From Haloferax marinisediminis (GTDB lineage Archaea > Halobacteriota > Halobacteria > Halobacteriales > Haloferacaceae), in contig NZ_WKJP01000001.1 of the NCBI RefSeq assembly GCF_009674585.1, positions 2,294,001-2,358,000 on the forward strand: 64,000 bases of DNA, written 5' to 3'. The position numbers and the translations under genes are program-made. The stretch's first letter is position 1. Every line of letters starts with the position of its first letter. Of this stretch, positions 24,867-33,017 are shown in pieces. A model generated the notes under the pieces. The model worked only from the letters and a program-made list of their open reading frames with translations, did not search any database and was not told the DNA's origin.

Positions 24867-26953
24867 TGCGTCTCGGTGGTCGCACGCACACTGCTCCTGG
24901 CCGACTTGTCCAACTGTTGGAGTCGGACGATTGCGACAGTTCCTCTCGGTTCGTTCTCCGTAAAGCGGAGATGACCGTTCGAACGGTCGATAATCCAGTG
25001 GACCAACCACAGACCGAGGCCGCTGATGTGTTGCAACGGCGTCTCCGTCCCCGATTCGAGGACGGACAGTTCGGCCTGGGGGATACCCGGCCCGTTGTCG
25101 GTAATCCGAATCTCGACGAAGTCGTCCGACACGGGTGTCGCTTCGATGCTGACACCGACCTCGGGTAAGATTCGGTCGTTGTGTTCGAGCGCGTTGTCGA
25201 TGAGATTCTTGAGTCCCGACTCGACGAGTTCGTCGGCGTACACCCACTGTTCGTCCGGGAGGGTGCGATGGACGATGGCCTGAGGGTATTCCGACTCGAT
25301 GGTATCGAGGTGGCTCTCGATTCGGGCGACGATTTCGACCGGGGTGAGTCCCTCAGATTTGCGGTTGAGTGTCGTATCGATGTTCCGGGTCTGTTCACTG
25401 AGTTCGACGAGTGAGCGTGCTTTTCGCTTGATCGTCCGCGCGTGGTCTTTCGACTCCACAGGGATGCGTTCGTCGAGCAAGAGGTCTGCGTGCCCGAGGA
25501 TGACGTTCATGTCGTTTCGAAGGTCGTGGCGAAGCACACGGTTGAGAACTCTGAGCCGCTGTTCGTACCGGTGCCGATTGGTCACGTCACGAGAGTTCAG
25601 CACGATTCCATCCACAGCGGGGTCGTCGAGGAGGTTGACCCCAACCGTCTCGAAGCGACACCACGTTCCGTTTTTGTGGCGAACCCTGAACTCGGACCGA
25701 ACCGGTTCGTCACCACAGATTGCATCCACCAACCGACGTTCGACGGTGTCTCTGTCGTCGGGGTGAACGAGGTCTAGTACGTGCTCACCGACGAGCGACT
25801 CGGGGTCGTATCCGAGAACGTCGGCCATCGACGGGCTCGTATACTTGCGGACGCCCGATTCGTCGAGCACCGTAATCACGTCTCTGGAGTTCTCGATGAG
25901 CGCGCGGAACTCCTCTTCGGTCTGGCGTCGGTCGGTTACGTCGTGGAAGACGAGGAGTCGTGCACGATTGCCCGTCTGTTCTCCCACAGGGCTGCACCGA
26001 ATCTCGAAATACCGTCGTGAACGCTCGTCCTCGATGGTCGTCTCGACACGGTCACGGCCGTCGAGGACCGCTTTCACAGCAGACGGCTGTCGAACGACGT
26101 CGAGAACTGGTCGTCCGATACACTCGCCCTCAGGACAGACGAGGAGGTCGGCCGCCGCACCGTTCGACTCGATTATCCGGTCGTGGTCGTCCAGTACGAC
26201 GACTGCATCACGCATCTCCGAAAGAATCGCATTTCGGGCAATCGGCGTGATGTCGAACAGTCGGTACCGAAGGAGTGCCCAGAGGACGATGGCCGAACTG
26301 ACTGCAAACGAGGCGGGTGTGGGGTCGAGCGGAGACACCTGCCGCCAAAACAGCGTCGTCCCAAACGACGCGATGGGGATTCCACCCATCATCGAGAGGA
26401 GTGTCGCTTGCCGTCTATGGACGCCACTGCTACTGAGTGCAGTCTTTGCGAGGATGCTCAGCCCGGCGAACACGATGCCCGCCGTGTAGACGATGTGGAG
26501 GACGAATAGCGGGCTTCCCCCGACAGAAAGACTCTCTGCGAACCCTGTCCGGAGTATCGTCGGGGAGACGAAGAGGCCGTGGAACTGGTTCGTCATCGTG
26601 AGTGCAATCGTGACCGCTGGTTCGACGGTAACCAGCGCGACGACCCGCCGGCTGAGAGTTTGCCGCTCGCCGGCGTAGACGATGCTGAAGATGAACCACG
26701 CTGTCGGCACCAGCGTGGAACTCACCCACGCGATGTCGAGGTAGAACCGTGCAGCACCGGCGGTCGACGCGAGAAGAGAGAATCCGTACGCAGTGGCCCA
26801 GATTGCTCCGGAAAGAGAGAGGAGTGCGAACGGTATCCGGACGCGACGAGAGTAGAGGCGAAATCGCCCCAAGACGATGACTGTAACCACACTTGCGAGG
26901 ACGCCAGCGGCGAACAGGGCGTACACGTACGGCGACAGGCCGACGCTCGTCAT
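24857..26953 (-). CDS. Membrane sensor histidine kinase, 7TM-PAS-PAS-HisKA-HATPase
   Basis: In the 698-residue kinase, residues about 5-215 form seven hydrophobic helices of the histidine-kinase N-terminal 7TM type. PAS domains follow at about 220-335 (MRDAVVVLDDHDRIIESNGAA) and 345-465 (VRKYTSPSMADVLGYDPESL). The phospho-His lies in VLNRVLRHDLRNDMNVI, and the HATPase motifs are LIDNALEHND, ITDNGPGIP and SGLGLWLVHWI. No receiver domain or partner regulator is adjacent. Its promoter region is shared with the divergent ArlD-like gene and holds the motility palindrome, so it may feed environmental input into motility control. Confidence 0.9.
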   Translation of the reverse strand: MTSVGLSPYVYALFAAGVLASVVTVIVLGRFRLYSRRVRIPFALLSLSGAIWATAYGFSLLASTAGAARFYLDIAWVSSTLVPTAWFIFSIVYAGERQTLSRRVVALVTVEPAVTIALTMTNQFHGLFVSPTILRTGFAESLSVGGSPLFVLHIVYTAGIVFAGLSILAKTALSSSGVHRRQATLLSMMGGIPIASFGTTLFWRQVSPLDPTPASFAVSSAIVLWALLRYRLFDITPIARNAILSEMRDAVVVLDDHDRIIESNGAAADLLVCPEGECIGRPVLDVVRQPSAVKAVLDGRDRVETTIEDERSRRYFEIRCSPVGEQTGNRARLLVFHDVTDRRQTEEEFRALIENSRDVITVLDESGVRKYTSPSMADVLGYDPESLVGEHVLDLVHPDDRDTVERRLVDAICGDEPVRSEFRVRHKNGTWCRFETVGVNLLDDPAVDGIVLNSRDVTNRHRYEQRLRVLNRVLRHDLRNDMNVILGHADLLLDERIPVESKDHARTIKRKARSLVELSEQTRNIDTTLNRKSEGLTPVEIVARIESHLDTIESEYPQAIVHRTLPDEQWVYADELVESGLKNLIDNALEHNDRILPEVGVSIEATPVSDDFVEIRITDNGPGIPQAELSVLESGTETPLQHISGLGLWLVHWIIDRSNGHLRFTENEPRGTVAIVRLQQLDKSARSSVRATTETQTD

Positions 26954-27068
26954 GAATTCAGTGTGGTGTACATGTGTAGCTCTCGTCCGTCCGTTCGTTC
27001 CCGATGGATATCACATCGGTTCGACAGTACTCGTGACACGGGTGTGTGACTTAAGCCGTTCGTGCCGG

Positions 27069-27084
27069 TTATCAGACTTGGTAA
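27069..27084. promoter_or_regulatory. Motility-locus palindrome, copy 6 (kinase|ArlD-like)
   Basis: TTATCA-GACT-TGGTAA has one mismatch in the second arm. A TATA-like GATTATAT (27095-27102) lies 10 bases away on the plus side, and CTTAAGT (27053-27047) about 15 bases away on the minus side. It lies in the 320-base gap between the divergent kinase and ArlD-like genes. Confidence 0.6.
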
Positions 27085-27152
27085 ATGAGTACTCGATTAT
27101 ATCGAATCCTGCTATCGAATATGCCCAGATTTCTGCTCGTAGTTACGCTTCG

Positions 27153-27168
27153 GTATCAGAGTTGAAAT
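27153..27168. promoter_or_regulatory. Possible weak seventh copy of the palindrome
   Basis: GTATCA-GAGT-TGAAAT keeps TATCA-N4-TGA but loses the rest of the second arm. It is 68 bases downstream of copy 6 in the same intergenic gap, and about 75 bases upstream of a TATA-like CTTAATC (27242-27248) for the ArlD-like gene. Confidence 0.3.
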
Positions 27169-27273
27169 GGGCACACTCGGAAAGGGTCGCCTCACCGACT
27201 GCTAGTACCTACCTGTCACGCTCGGTCCACCGGCCCGAACGCTTAATCCGGATGGATACACAACCACGGATAG

Positions 27274-27723
27274 ATGGTGCTCGACCCAGAACACGACGAC
27301 GTTTCAGGCGGCCGCCACACGGCCGACGAGCGGAGCGACGCGTCGTTCGATTGGGTCGACGAACTGGAGAGCCAAACCTGGCGCGAAACCGTCTACGAGC
27401 GACTCCTCACGACGACTGCGATGGTGACCGCAGACGGACAGGCGTACCTAGAATCGATTCCGCGAACCCCACGCGCAGAGAAGGTCCTCCTCGATTGGTG
27501 TGTCCACCTCGTCGAGCGATTAGGCGGCCGCGGTGCACTGTTGATGGTTTCGTACTACCGGAGAATGGGGTGGGTCGGCTACGACGCTCACAAGACCATT
27601 CACGAGCGAATCGTCTCGTTTTCTGCGCCGTCAGAGTTCGAAGACGCGCCGACAGAAGAAGACCACCTCGAGAGTTTCTCGTACATCGTCCGACTCGCGT
27701 CGATGGACGATGACGACGACTGA
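27274..27723 (+). CDS. Second orphan ArlD/E-domain protein
   Basis: The 149-residue protein is short and acidic at its N-terminus, followed by an ArlD/E domain with the landmarks of ArlD: AYLESIPRTPRAEKVLLDWCVHLVERLGG, SYYRRMGWVGYDAHKTI and LESFSYIVRLASM. It is clearly a paralogue of the 22,944 gene and of the ArlCDE C-terminus. It stands alone, divergent from the 7TM kinase. It may be an alternative ring subunit or a regulator that binds the switch. CTTAATC (27242-27248) gives a near-leaderless start. Confidence 0.82.
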   Translation: MVLDPEHDDVSGGRHTADERSDASFDWVDELESQTWRETVYERLLTTTAMVTADGQAYLESIPRTPRAEKVLLDWCVHLVERLGGRGALLMVSYYRRMGWVGYDAHKTIHERIVSFSAPSEFEDAPTEEDHLESFSYIVRLASMDDDDD

Positions 27724-27796
27724 ATAGATTCCATTTTCGGGAACGACGGTCGAGTCGTGAGTGCGAACAGTCCCTGAGTGCGACCAGTCCGTGGTC

Positions 27797-28939
27797 TCAG
27801 AGTCCGAGTTGGCGACCGATGACGAGGTGTTGAATCTCGCTCGTCCCTTCGCCAATCTCCATCAACTTCGCGTCGCGGTAGAATCGCTGCGGTGCGAAAT
27901 CAGTCGTGTATCCGTATCCACCGAGGACCTGGACTGCGTCTTCGGCAACTTCTCGTGCTGCTTCTGAAGCGTCGAGCTTTGCCAGTGCGGACTCCTTGCT
28001 GACCCGGTGGCCAGCGTCGTACATCGTCGCCGACTTGTGAGTGAGGAGACGCGCCCGCTCGGTCTTGCGATACATCGAGACGAGTTTGTCGCGGATTGCG
28101 TCGAACTTCGAAATCGGCTGCCCGAACTGTTCGCGCTGCCCGGCGTACTCCTTGGCGTGGTCGTAGGCTCCCTGTGCGAGACCGACCGAGAGCGCCGCAA
28201 TCGAGATACGACCACCGTCGAGCGTCTTCATGGTCTGTTTCCAGCCCTCGCCTTCTTCGCCGAGGAGTCGGTCCTCGGGAACCCAGCAGTCGTCGAAGGA
28301 GAGTTCACACGTCGGCGAACAGTTGAGGCCCATCTTGTCCCACACCGTCGTCACCTCGAATCCGTCGTCGTTCTTCGGGTCGACGATGAACGTCGAGATG
28401 CCGTCGTATCCCGCACCGGGGTTGGTGACGGCTTTCACCAGCACCGACCCGGCGACGTTCGCGTTGGTGATGAACTGCTTCGTTCCGTTGATGACGTAGC
28501 CATCGCCGTCTTTCTCGGCGACTGTGTCCATGTCGCTCGCGTCACTGCCGGAACCCGTTTCGGTCAGTGCCCACGCACCCATGTGTTCGCCCGTCGCGAG
28601 TGGGCGAAGCCACGTCTCTTTCTGTTCTTCGGTCCCGAACAGGTCGAGTGGCTTCGACGCGAGACTGACGTGTGCTGCGTACGACAGGCCGATGCCGCCC
28701 GAGACACGACCGAGTTCCTCGACCACGAGCGAGTACATCAACTGGTCGCCGCCGAGACCACCGTACGTCTCGTCGATGGGGATACCCATCACGTCCAGTT
28801 CGGCCAACTGGTCGAATATCTCGGCCGGGAACCGGTGTTCGTCCTCGATATCCTGTGCGATGGGAGCAATCTCCTCTTCGCAGAACTCACGGACGGTGTC
28901 ACGAATCATCCGGTGTTCGGCCGGAAGGTCGAAGTCCAT
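27797..28939 (-). CDS. Acyl-CoA dehydrogenase
   Basis: The 380-residue acyl-CoA dehydrogenase has an N-terminal helical domain (MDFDLPAEHRMIRDTVREFCEEEIAP), a middle beta domain with the signature WALTETGSGSDAS, and a C-terminal domain ending VLGGYGYTTDFAPQRFYRDAKLMEIGEGTSEIQHLVIGR. It removes two hydrogens from acyl-CoA using FAD, passing electrons to ETF, in fatty-acid or branched amino-acid breakdown. The ATG at 28939 gives the family's usual length; the frame upstream of it is open but has no family residues. It is divergent from a UspA gene. Confidence 0.95.
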   Translation of the reverse strand: MDFDLPAEHRMIRDTVREFCEEEIAPIAQDIEDEHRFPAEIFDQLAELDVMGIPIDETYGGLGGDQLMYSLVVEELGRVSGGIGLSYAAHVSLASKPLDLFGTEEQKETWLRPLATGEHMGAWALTETGSGSDASDMDTVAEKDGDGYVINGTKQFITNANVAGSVLVKAVTNPGAGYDGISTFIVDPKNDDGFEVTTVWDKMGLNCSPTCELSFDDCWVPEDRLLGEEGEGWKQTMKTLDGGRISIAALSVGLAQGAYDHAKEYAGQREQFGQPISKFDAIRDKLVSMYRKTERARLLTHKSATMYDAGHRVSKESALAKLDASEAAREVAEDAVQVLGGYGYTTDFAPQRFYRDAKLMEIGEGTSEIQHLVIGRQLGL

Positions 28940-28998
28940 GAGAGCAACTATCGCCGAACAGGACATAAACCAATCGAACGACCATGAAGATTCTCGGC

Positions 28999-29013
28999 TC
29001 CCACTGTGTGGGA
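28999..29013. promoter_or_regulatory. TCCCAC-TGT-GTGGGA inverted repeat
   Basis: The 6-bp inverted repeat with a 3-base spacer lies between the divergent acyl-CoA dehydrogenase (ATG 28939) and UspA (ATG 29057) genes. It is a plausible operator, but no consensus is recognised. Confidence 0.35.
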
Positions 29014-29056
29014 ACGTCCGGGCGGTTCTTTCAGTTCTCAGAGACGACCGACTCGT

Positions 29057-29494
29057 ATGTACTCTCACATCCTGTTTCCCACCGACGGAAGCGAGTGTGC
29101 AGACGCCGCACTGGACCACGCACTGGACCACGCCCAGAAGTACGACGCGACGGTTCACGTGCTGTACGTCGCCGACGTCCGCGACGTCGCCCACGCTGCG
29201 CCCGCAGTCTCTCCCACACGAGTCCGGGACGCACTACACGACAGTGGACAGGAAGTCCTCGAACGGGTCGGCAGTAGATTACGGGCCGCCGGCGTCGACG
29301 TCGAGGCGACCGTCACGGAGGGCACTCCGGAAAGTGAGATTCTCGAGTTCGCCAACCGAGACGACATCGACCTCGTCGTGATGGGAACTCACGGGCGGAG
29401 CGGCCTCGACCGCTACCTCATCGGGAGCGTCGCCGAGCGTGTCGTCCGAAGTTCACCCGTTCCTGTGTTGACTGTCAGACAGGAATCGGAATGA
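29057..29494 (+). CDS. Universal stress protein (UspA family)
   Basis: The 145-residue single-domain Usp starts YSHILFPTDGSECADAALDHAL. It has the ATP-binding motif GTHGRSGLDRYLIGSVAERVVRSSPVPVLTV near the C-terminus (G-2x-G-9x-G-S/T type). Such proteins bind nucleotides and support stress survival. The start at 29057 matches the family N-terminus; the longer frame from 29006 adds unrelated sequence. Confidence 0.92.
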   Translation: MYSHILFPTDGSECADAALDHALDHAQKYDATVHVLYVADVRDVAHAAPAVSPTRVRDALHDSGQEVLERVGSRLRAAGVDVEATVTEGTPESEILEFANRDDIDLVVMGTHGRSGLDRYLIGSVAERVVRSSPVPVLTVRQESE

Positions 29495-29533
29495 GCCCAC
29501 GACGTTAAGCCATCCCTCGTCATACGAGGGGTT

Positions 29534-30331
29534 ATGGACCTCCGTCGGCTCGTCCGCGGCCGTGTCGGATGGCCTCGTCTCGAGGCCGTCGTCCGCGAAC
29601 TGAAGCACCGATACGACCGCGAGACCCTCCACGTCCGCTTTCTCGAAGCAGACAACTGGCTCTCTACCCCGATGGTCGTCGACGACGAGTGGTTCGTGAA
29701 GGTCATCTCTCGGCAGAACTCACTCGTCCACGCCCTGTTTACGACCGGTCGGAATCTCGGTGCGTTCTCCAGCGGGACCGAAGGCTTCTTCGAACACTTC
29801 GGGACGCCACTCGAGATGGCCCAACACGAACTGGAAGCGACGAAGCACCTGCGTGAGATTGGCCTGAACGCCCCCGCACCTGTCGAAGCGTTCGAAGTCG
29901 AGGGACTTGGCGTCCTCGTCTTGGAGTATCTTCCGGACTTCCACACGCTCGATTCGGCCCCGCGTGCGGAAGTCGTCTCACTCGCGCCGGACCTCTTTGG
30001 GGCCCTCCACGAGATGCACGACAACCACCTCGCCCACGGCGACCTTCGGGCCGAGAACGTCCTCGTCCGCGACGATGGTATCTACTTCATCGACGCGACC
30101 AACGTCAACGACGAGGGAATGCACGACGCCCGCTCGTACGACCTCGCGTGTGCGTTGGCCGCCCTCGAACCACTCGCAGGGGCGAAAGTCGCCGTCGACG
30201 CCGCAGCAGCGGTGTACGAACCGCAGGAACTCCTCGACGCCGTCGATTTCCTCGACTTCGTCAACATCCGTCCCGACCACGACTTCGACGCTGCGGCGCT
30301 CAAAGGCGAAATCGAGAAACAGGCGACATAG
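29534..30331 (+). CDS. RIO1-type/aminoglycoside-kinase-fold protein kinase
   Basis: The 265-residue kinase-fold protein has the N-lobe VVDDEWFVKVISRQN (candidate ATP-binding Lys) and the hinge LGVLVLEYLPDF. Its catalytic loop is HLAHGDLRAENVLVRDDGIYFIDATN, in which the DFG is replaced by Asp-Ala-Thr as in RIO and related atypical kinases. It could phosphorylate a protein or a small molecule; the neighbours (UspA before, Liv transporter after, convergent) do not settle the substrate. Confidence 0.8.
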   Translation: MDLRRLVRGRVGWPRLEAVVRELKHRYDRETLHVRFLEADNWLSTPMVVDDEWFVKVISRQNSLVHALFTTGRNLGAFSSGTEGFFEHFGTPLEMAQHELEATKHLREIGLNAPAPVEAFEVEGLGVLVLEYLPDFHTLDSAPRAEVVSLAPDLFGALHEMHDNHLAHGDLRAENVLVRDDGIYFIDATNVNDEGMHDARSYDLACALAALEPLAGAKVAVDAAAAVYEPQELLDAVDFLDFVNIRPDHDFDAAALKGEIEKQAT

Positions 30332-30345
30332 CGACTGTCGGTCTG

Positions 30346-30370
30346 GAAAAAAGCCACGACAGAGTCGTGG
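30346..30370 (-). terminator. Intrinsic-type terminator after livF
   Basis: On the minus strand, CCACGAC-TCT-GTCGTGG is followed at once by C and six T. This 7-bp stem with a U-tract lies just after the livF stop and also between it and the convergent RIO-kinase gene. Confidence 0.7.
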
Positions 30371-30379
30371 AAACGTGTG

Positions 30380-31117
30380 TTACTGTCCTTCGACGCCCTC
30401 GTAGTCTGCGCCACCCATGTAGAGACGCGAGACTTCGGGGTCGTCGAGGAGACTGTCGGCGTCGCCCTCGTAGGCGACGGTCCCCTGGTCGAGGACGTAT
30501 CCACGGTCGGAGATGGCGAGGCCCTCGCGGGCGTTCTGTTCGACCATCAACACCGACGTGCCGAGTTCGTTCACCTTCTGTACGTCTTCGAACACCGACT
30601 GCACGATGTTCGGTGCGAGACCTGCCGACGGTTCGTCGATGAGGAGCACGTCTGGGTCCATGACGAGGGCGCGAGCGAACGCGAGCACCTGACGTTGTCC
30701 GCCAGAGAGTGTCTTCGCCTTCGCGGATCGCTTTTCGTCGAGGATGGGGAACTGCTCGTACAGTTCGTCGATACGTGCTTGGAGGCCGCTCGAGCGAGCG
30801 ACGCCACCCATCTTGAGGTTCTCGTCGATCGTGAGCGACGAGAACACGTTGTCGACCTGCGGGACGTATCCCATCCCGATTCGGACGAGGTCTTCTGGCT
30901 CTTCGCCCGCGATGTCGCGGCCGTCGAGTTCGACCGTCCCGTTCCACGGTTTGAGGAGTCCGAAGACGGTCTTGAGGACCGTCGACTTCCCCGCCCCGTT
31001 CGGGCCGATGATACAGACGATTTCGTCGGATTTGAGGTGCAACGTGAGGTCACGAAGGACCTGCACCTCGCCGTAGCCACTGTCGACGCCTTCCACGTCG
31101 AGTGCTCGGTTGCTCAT
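30380..31117 (-). CDS. livF: Branched-chain amino-acid-type ABC transporter ATPase LivF
   Basis: The 245-residue ABC ATPase has Walker A GPNGAGKSTVLKTV, signature LSGGQRQVLAFARAL and Walker B PDVLLIDEPSAGLAP. Length and VFGLLKPWNGTVELDGRDI match LivF. It is last gene of the livJ-H-M-G-F-like operon, and its start overlaps the livG end by four bases. With LivG it powers uptake through LivH/LivM. Confidence 0.93.
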   Translation of the reverse strand: MSNRALDVEGVDSGYGEVQVLRDLTLHLKSDEIVCIIGPNGAGKSTVLKTVFGLLKPWNGTVELDGRDIAGEEPEDLVRIGMGYVPQVDNVFSSLTIDENLKMGGVARSSGLQARIDELYEQFPILDEKRSAKAKTLSGGQRQVLAFARALVMDPDVLLIDEPSAGLAPNIVQSVFEDVQKVNELGTSVLMVEQNAREGLAISDRGYVLDQGTVAYEGDADSLLDDPEVSRLYMGGADYEGVEGQ

Positions 31118-31923
31118 GGACCGGCACCTCCGAGGTAGGCTTCGATGACTCGGTCGTCCGTGCGGACTTCGTCCGGCGTACCTTCCATGAGCACCTTCCC
31201 CTGGTCGAGGACGATGATGGGGTCGGCGAGGTCCATGATAAAGGGCATGTCGTGTTCGATGATGAGGAAGGTCTGGCCCTCCTCGTTGAGTTCGCGGATG
31301 AACCGTTTGATGTCGTTCGCCAGCGTCGGGTTGACCCCGGCGACCGGTTCGTCGAGCAGCAAGATGTCCGGGTTCGTCGTGAAGGCGCGTGCCAACTCGA
31401 CGAGTTTCAACTGTCCACCGGAGAGTTCGGTCGACGGTTGGTCGATGAGGTGTGCAATCTCGAACCGTTCGAGAAGTTCGCGCGCCTGCTCGATGTTCGC
31501 CCGCTCTTCGCGAGTAACCTCGTCACTCGAGAAGAACAGCGAGAAGATGGACTCACCGGCCTGTGGTCCGGGGCCGACGAGCATCGCTTCGCGGACGGAC
31601 ATCCCTTCGAGACGCCGTGGCGTCTGGAACGTTCGCACGAGTCCCTCGTGGGCGCGTTCGTGCGGTTCCATCTCGGTCACGTCGGTCCCGTTGACCATGA
31701 CCCGACCGGCGTCGTTTTCGTAGAATCCGGAGATGAGGTTGAACAGCGTCGACTTGCCGGCGCCGTTCGGGCCAATCATCCCCGTGATGGTTCCACGTTC
31801 GACCTCGATAGAGACGTCGTCGGTGGCGACGAGGCCACCGAACGCCTTCTCCAGCCCGACCGTCTTCAACACCACGTCGTCTTTTCCGAGGTTTGCACCC
31901 TCGTAGACGCCGTTTTCGCTCAT
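31114..31923 (-). CDS. livG: Branched-chain amino-acid-type ABC transporter ATPase LivG
   Basis: The 269-residue ABC ATPase has Walker A GPNGAGKSTLFNLISGF, signature ELSGGQLKLVELARA and Walker B PDILLLDEPVAGVNP, then LIIEHDMPFIMDLADPIIVLD typical of LivG. The substitutions relative to LivF (extra segment RRLEGMSVREAMLVGPG) are normal for this subunit. Four-base overlaps with both neighbours point to coupled translation. Confidence 0.93.
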   Translation of the reverse strand: MSENGVYEGANLGKDDVVLKTVGLEKAFGGLVATDDVSIEVERGTITGMIGPNGAGKSTLFNLISGFYENDAGRVMVNGTDVTEMEPHERAHEGLVRTFQTPRRLEGMSVREAMLVGPGPQAGESIFSLFFSSDEVTREERANIEQARELLERFEIAHLIDQPSTELSGGQLKLVELARAFTTNPDILLLDEPVAGVNPTLANDIKRFIRELNEEGQTFLIIEHDMPFIMDLADPIIVLDQGKVLMEGTPDEVRTDDRVIEAYLGGAGP

Positions 31924-33017
31924 TGGTCCTCACCTCCATCGGACACGGCAGCACCACGGTTCGCGGTGGACGAGTCCGAGCGTGCGGCCGGCCAGATGAG
32001 TTCGTCCTTCGGTGGAAGGAGTCCGTCTGGGCGGAACCGCATGATGAGGATGATGAGGACGCCAACGAACAGGAGGCGAAGCGGTGCAACGTCGAGTCCC
32101 AGCGACCCGATTGCCGGAACGTCGTTGAGGAACCGCGTCCCCTCGCGGATGGCGATGACGACGGCGGCGCCGACGACCGCCCCGCGGTTCGACCCGGTCC
32201 CACCAAGGATGACGGCGATCCAGATGTAGAACGTCGTCAGGGGGACGAGGTCGGAGGGGTCGATGTAGAGGTTCAGGTGCGCGTAGAACGCCCCGGCAAC
32301 CGCCATGATGATGCTGCCGAGGACGAACGCCTGCATCTTGAACCGGTAGGTGTCCTTTCCGAGTGCCTTCGCGAGGTCCTCGTCGGACCGGATGGTCCGA
32401 AGGACACGGCCCCACGGCGACCGGTGGGTGCGCCGAAGGAACAGGTAGATGAGCACACCGAGAACGACGACGACGCTCGCAGTCGTCGCGAGTCTCGTGA
32501 GTGGTAACCACGGAAGGAGTGAGGGGATACCGCTGATACCGCTCGACCCGGCGGTCCACTGGCGCTCGTTCAGGATGATGAGGCGAATGACTTCTGCCAA
32601 CCCGAGACTGGCGATGGCGAGGTAGTCCTCGCGGAGCCGCAGCGTCGGGATGCCGATGAGCAACGCGACGAGCGCGCTCACGACGATTGCGGCGGCGAAG
32701 CCGTAGATAGGATGCAAGCCGAGTCCGAGGGGAGAGTTGGGCGCAGTCAACAGCGCAGCGCAGTAGGCACCGAGGCCCCAGAACGCGGCGACTGAGAAGT
32801 TGATGAGCCCAGCGTAGCCCCACTGAACGTTGAGTCCGAGCGAGAGCAGGGCGTACATCCCGACGAGCGAGACCTGGAACAACAGGAAACTCAACCCGAC
32901 GACGCCGGTGAGGACACCGACGACGAGCAGGGCGGTGACGATGCCCAGCACGGCGAAGATGCGACGCTCAGACGGGTCGCGGACGAGGGTGTCGCTCACC
33001 CAGGACGTGACGCTCAT
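31920..33017 (-). CDS. livM: Liv-type ABC transporter permease LivM
   Basis: The 365-residue permease has about nine hydrophobic helices and the family motif RLREDYLAIASLGLAEVIRLI near the middle. An EAA-like loop (RSPWGRVLRTIRSDEDLAKALGKDTYRFKMQAFVLG) contacts the ATPase. It pairs with LivH. The C-terminal tail is charged and extends into the livG start. Confidence 0.92.
   Translation of the reverse strand: MSVTSWVSDTLVRDPSERRIFAVLGIVTALLVVGVLTGVVGLSFLLFQVSLVGMYALLSLGLNVQWGYAGLINFSVAAFWGLGAYCAALLTAPNSPLGLGLHPIYGFAAAIVVSALVALLIGIPTLRLREDYLAIASLGLAEVIRLIILNERQWTAGSSGISGIPSLLPWLPLTRLATTASVVVVLGVLIYLFLRRTHRSPWGRVLRTIRSDEDLAKALGKDTYRFKMQAFVLGSIIMAVAGAFYAHLNLYIDPSDLVPLTTFYIWIAVILGGTGSNRGAVVGAAVVIAIREGTRFLNDVPAIGSLGLDVAPLRLLFVGVLIILIMRFRPDGLLPPKDELIWPAARSDSSTANRGAAVSDGGEDQ

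Noticed and set aside
27121-27165. 14-codon ORF at leaderless distance from GATTATAT
   Set aside because: It is too short and shows no conserved feature; ATGs at this distance from AT-rich words occur by chance. It may still mark a transcription start.
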